Positions 61,268 through 64,000 of a stretch of DNA of 64,000 nt are shown one piece after another. The notes under the pieces are model-generated. The model saw nothing but the letters and a program-made list of their open reading frames with translations, made no database searches and was not told the DNA's origin. The first letter of the stretch is position 1. Each line of letters opens with the position of its first letter. The DNA comes from Patulibacter sp. SYSU D01012. Its GTDB lineage: Bacteria; Actinomycetota; Thermoleophilia; Solirubrobacterales; Solirubrobacteraceae. Where the stretch lies: positions 1,116,001 to 1,180,000 of the forward strand of contig NZ_JAFMTB010000002.1 in NCBI RefSeq assembly GCF_017916475.1. Direction: 5' to 3'. A program made the position numbers and the translations under genes.

Positions 61268-64000
61268 TCATCGCGCCCGCTGCACCTTCAGCTTGCGCGC
61301 GTGACGGTCGGAGGCGTACTTGCCCTTGGCCTTCGACGTGGCCGTCACCGACACGCGGGCCGCGGAGCGGCAGGCCTTCGGCGCCTTCAGCCGGGCCGTC
61401 CAGCGGCCCTTCCGCGGGCGGACGGGCTTCGACTCGACCGTCGTCTTCTTGCACTGCACCGTCACGCTGACGCGGCCCTTCGCGGCCTTCGCGATCTTGC
61501 CCTGCACCGTCAGGCGGCCGCCGCCGCGGCGCACGCGCACGACCGACAGGTTCGGGCTCTTGCCGCAGGCCGTCGCGATCTCGGGCGCCTCCTTCGAGGT
61601 CTTGCCGCCGTAGCTCGAGAACCGCGCGTCGGCCTTCAGGCCCCGCGCCGTGCACAGGTCGCGGGTCGCCGCGATGATGCCCTTCTTGCCGCCGTTGATC
61701 TTCAGCTTGAAGGTCGAGACCGGCTGGTCGGGGATCGCGGGGAACGTCGTGACGAGGCGGTTGTTCTCCACCGCCGTGTCGGCCCGCAGGTAGATCGTCG
61801 CCTCGCCGCGGAGCGGGATGTAGAGCTTCGGCAGCGTCGGCACCAGGCGGCCGCCGGCGTTGCGGAAGCCCTTGACGAAGTAGACCGGGCCCTTCAGCGG
61901 CTTCTCGAGCACCGTCGTGGTGACCGAGGCCGAGCCGACGATCGTGTTCTTCGGGCACTTGTCCGCGTCGGCCGCGGCCGGCTCGCACAGGCCGCCGGCG
62001 TTCGACGCCGCCAGCGCGACGGCCTTGGGCAGCACGACCGTGGTGCCCTTGATGCCGGCCTCGCCGTCCTCCTGCGTGACCGTGGCCTCGACCGACGGGT
62101 GCTTGAACTTGCCCATCTCGGAGCGCTTGCCGAACGCCATCTGGATGCTCGGCTCGAACTCCTGCGCGGCGCAGTCGCCGATGCCGACGTCCGCCGTGCG
62201 GCCGGCCGCGATCCCGCCGAGCGACGTGACGGTCGCCCCCAGGCGGGCCGGGCCGCACGAGGTCGGGTTGCGGGTGAAGCCCTTGCGGTTCATGTCGAGC
62301 CGCAGGCTGCGCATGCGCAGCACGACGCCCTCGATGATCTGCGGCAGCGGGTCGCTCGTGACGGTCACGTGGCCGTCGACGGGGTTGATGTTCAGCGCCT
62401 GGCGGACCACGACGTTGCCGAGGTCGTAGGGGCCCGCGACCGCGCGGATGATCGTGACCATGCCGAACGGCGCGCCGGCGTACCCGTTCGTCAGGTACAC
62501 CGGGCCGGCGAGCGGGTACGGCTCGGGGCCGGGGCCGGACAGCACCGAGGCCGTGCCGATGCGCGAGGACTCGGGGCAGGCCTGCGCCGCGATCTGGGCG
62601 GCGGCGCAGCGCGGCACGCCCTTGATCTTCGCCGTCATGCCTTGCGGCAGGTCGACGCGGATGCCGCTCATCGTCTGGTCGCCGTCCTTGCGCTGGAAGC
62701 CGACGGCCAGCGGCGTGAACGCGCCGGCCTTCGCCGAGCCGGTCGCGGCCCCGAACGTGGGCTCGAAGCCGAAGTGGTCGCCGCAGCCCTGCACGCCGAC
62801 GCCGGTCGACGGCGTGGCGGCCGCGCGGCCGGACCACGGGTCCATGGACGACGTCAGGCTGCCGCCCTCGCAGGTGATCGGCGACGCGATGACCGCGCGG
62901 GGTCCGCCGTCGAACCGCAGCTCCAGGTCGGAGAACGGCAGCTGCGGGTTGTCCTCGAAGACGGTCGTCAGCTGCCCCGTCTGCGGGTCGGGCTTGACCG
63001 AGCCGGCCAGCCGGATCGTGACGCCCGGCGCCGACGCCGCGACGAACAGGCGGTAGCGGTCACCGGGGCGCTGCTCGCCCAGGTACACGTCGCCCGTCAG
63101 CTCCTGGTCGAGCACCGGGGTGCGGATCGACACCGTGCCGACCTTCGACCCGGGCGGGCACGAGATCGGGTTGTCGGTGCCCTTGCCGAAGGCGCCGTCG
63201 GCGCAGGTCTCCAGGCCCTTCGCGGCGGACGGGCTGATGCCGAAGCCCTGGGGCAACGTCACCTGGATGCGGCGCGCGTGGGCGGTGGCGAGCGTGCCGG
63301 CGTCCTGGGACTGCGGCACCTGGATGCCGACCGTCAGGCCGGTCGGGCTGTCGCGGTCGACGGTGCCCGGCGTGACCGTCACCGTCGGGTCGAACGGGAT
63401 CTGGTCGCAGCCCTCGGCGCCGACGGGCGTGGTGTAGCTCGCGTCTCGCCCGTCCCCGTCGTACGAGTTGGAGTGCATGGTGGACGTCTGGCGCCCGGCG
63501 CACGAGGTCGGGTTGGAGAGGAACGCCGTGGTCTTGTCGGCGACGGAGCGGTTGCCGCCCTCGGGCGGGGCGATGAAGCCGTCGAGGCCTGTCCCGCGCA
63601 CGTCGGTCTCCCTCCGGGTGCGAAGCGGGTCGTGCCGAGCAGCGCCCGGGACGCCCCAGAAGATGAGGCGTGAGCGGACGAGCGCCGGGTTGATCGGCAC
63701 CTTCGGGATGGTGAAGAACAGTCCGTTGTCCGACGGACGGACGCCTCCGATGATCTCGATCGGCGACAGGTCGGCCCGGTTGCCGTCGTAGGTGGACAGC
63801 TGACCGGAGCCCGGCGCCTGAGCGGGATTGAACGCGAACCGGGCGACCTGTCCCGGCTTCCGCTCCATGTTGTAGAGCGGCACCAGAACGTCGACCGTTC
63901 GCCGCGTCCCTCCGATCACGAGCAGGGGGATCGTGCCGCGGATGGTCAGCCGCTGCACCCCGATCTGCGACTCGACCGGACAGTCCTCGTCCTCGAGCTG
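61268..64000 (-). CDS. Large secreted protein with repeated NPTSC-type domains, 5' end outside the window
   Basis: At least 910 residues are present and the frame remains open at 64000. The sequence is built from similar beta-rich segments marked by NPTSCAGRQTST, NPISCPPGSKVGTVS, SPITCEGGSLTSSMDPW and NPTSCGPARLGATVTS. Each segment contains the alternation LPQG(F/M)... (A/P)C...IGTAS with paired cysteines, then YLG or YLTNG strands. The last 120 residues form a basic beta domain (VSVTVQCKKTTVESKPVRPRKGRWTARLKAP). Exported proteins of this style are typical of Solirubrobacterales. A signal peptide should lie outside the window; a cell-surface role is likely. Confidence 0.7.
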   Translation of the reverse strand, partial: QLEDEDCPVESQIGVQRLTIRGTIPLLVIGGTRRTVDVLVPLYNMERKPGQVARFAFNPAQAPGSGQLSTYDGNRADLSPIEIIGGVRPSDNGLFFTIPKVPINPALVRSRLIFWGVPGAARHDPLRTRRETDVRGTGLDGFIAPPEGGNRSVADKTTAFLSNPTSCAGRQTSTMHSNSYDGDGRDASYTTPVGAEGCDQIPFDPTVTVTPGTVDRDSPTGLTVGIQVPQSQDAGTLATAHARRIQVTLPQGFGISPSAAKGLETCADGAFGKGTDNPISCPPGSKVGTVSIRTPVLDQELTGDVYLGEQRPGDRYRLFVAASAPGVTIRLAGSVKPDPQTGQLTTVFEDNPQLPFSDLELRFDGGPRAVIASPITCEGGSLTSSMDPWSGRAAATPSTGVGVQGCGDHFGFEPTFGAATGSAKAGAFTPLAVGFQRKDGDQTMSGIRVDLPQGMTAKIKGVPRCAAAQIAAQACPESSRIGTASVLSGPGPEPYPLAGPVYLTNGYAGAPFGMVTIIRAVAGPYDLGNVVVRQALNINPVDGHVTVTSDPLPQIIEGVVLRMRSLRLDMNRKGFTRNPTSCGPARLGATVTSLGGIAAGRTADVGIGDCAAQEFEPSIQMAFGKRSEMGKFKHPSVEATVTQEDGEAGIKGTTVVLPKAVALAASNAGGLCEPAAADADKCPKNTIVGSASVTTTVLEKPLKGPVYFVKGFRNAGGRLVPTLPKLYIPLRGEATIYLRADTAVENNRLVTTFPAIPDQPVSTFKLKINGGKKGIIAATRDLCTARGLKADARFSSYGGKTSKEAPEIATACGKSPNLSVVRVRRGGGRLTVQGKIAKAAKGRVSVTVQCKKTTVESKPVRPRKGRWTARLKAPKACRSAARVSVTATSKAKGKYASDRHARKLKVQRAR

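Overview
The window comes from a very GC-rich chromosome with frequent GTG starts, 1-4 bp stop/start overlaps, a FadR-type GntR regulator, a single-cytochrome (type B) sdhCAB operon and secreted proteins with repeated NPTSC-type segments. This suggests a soil-type actinobacterium, most likely Thermoleophilia/Solirubrobacterales. The phylum is fairly secure and the order is an inference. No phage, insertion sequence, CRISPR array or replication origin was found.

Layout. 1-7.9 kb: an SDR fragment, an SRPBCC protein, a winged-helix protein, mdh, a site-2 protease with CBS-like domains, and sdhCAB. 8-15.5 kb: an orphan PhnD-like binding protein, a two-component system, a secreted sugar-dehydrogenase-like beta-propeller, a quinone-oxidoreductase homologue, def and asd. 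15.6-25.3 kb: an SPW membrane protein, a SUKH-like protein, lysC, a luciferase-family oxidoreductase, a secreted protein bracketed by a 50-bp direct repeat, then dnaX-ybaB-recR and a yceH homologue. 25.3-28.4 kb: a polytopic membrane protein, then about 1.1 kb of repeat DNA with an 82-83 bp higher-order unit, an opposed 21-bp array and an 18-C tract. 28.4-33.6 kb: two Tat-exported amidases around a small protein, then an IlvM-like ACT protein behind a candidate branched-chain leader peptide. 33.6-48.3 kb: one eleven-gene minus-strand operon containing an oligopeptide ABC importer, an M20 peptidase, a GntR regulator, HyuA/HyuB, an SDR, an aldehyde dehydrogenase and a beta-decarboxylating dehydrogenase. 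48.5-52.2 kb: 2-oxoacid dehydrogenase E1 alpha, E1 beta and E2 without E3. 52.2-54.6 kb: an Erm-type rRNA methyltransferase behind a candidate macrolide-sensing leader, next to an MFS transporter. 54.6-64 kb: an ECF sigma factor with a membrane partner, a GST, the 4.5S SRP RNA, tRNA-Val(CAC), small proteins, an MBL-fold hydrolase, a Gfo/Idh/MocA oxidoreductase and the C-terminal part of a large secreted protein.

How the genes work together. The 48.3-33.6 kb operon reads as import of a peptide-like or amide compound, deacylation, ATP-dependent ring opening or carboxylation by HyuA/HyuB, then oxidation. It starts at a leaderless promoter whose spacer holds a FadR-type palindrome, which the operon's own GntR protein could bind. 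Many genes carry TANNNT-like boxes only 6-8 bases before an ATG or GTG, so leaderless transcription looks common. The most interesting regulatory signals are the Erm leader (nine codons with an Arg-Ile-Arg motif and alternative hairpins that can hide the ribosome-binding site) and the IlvM-like leader (ending AAVVLAITT). All functions are assigned from sequence features read by eye, without database searches.
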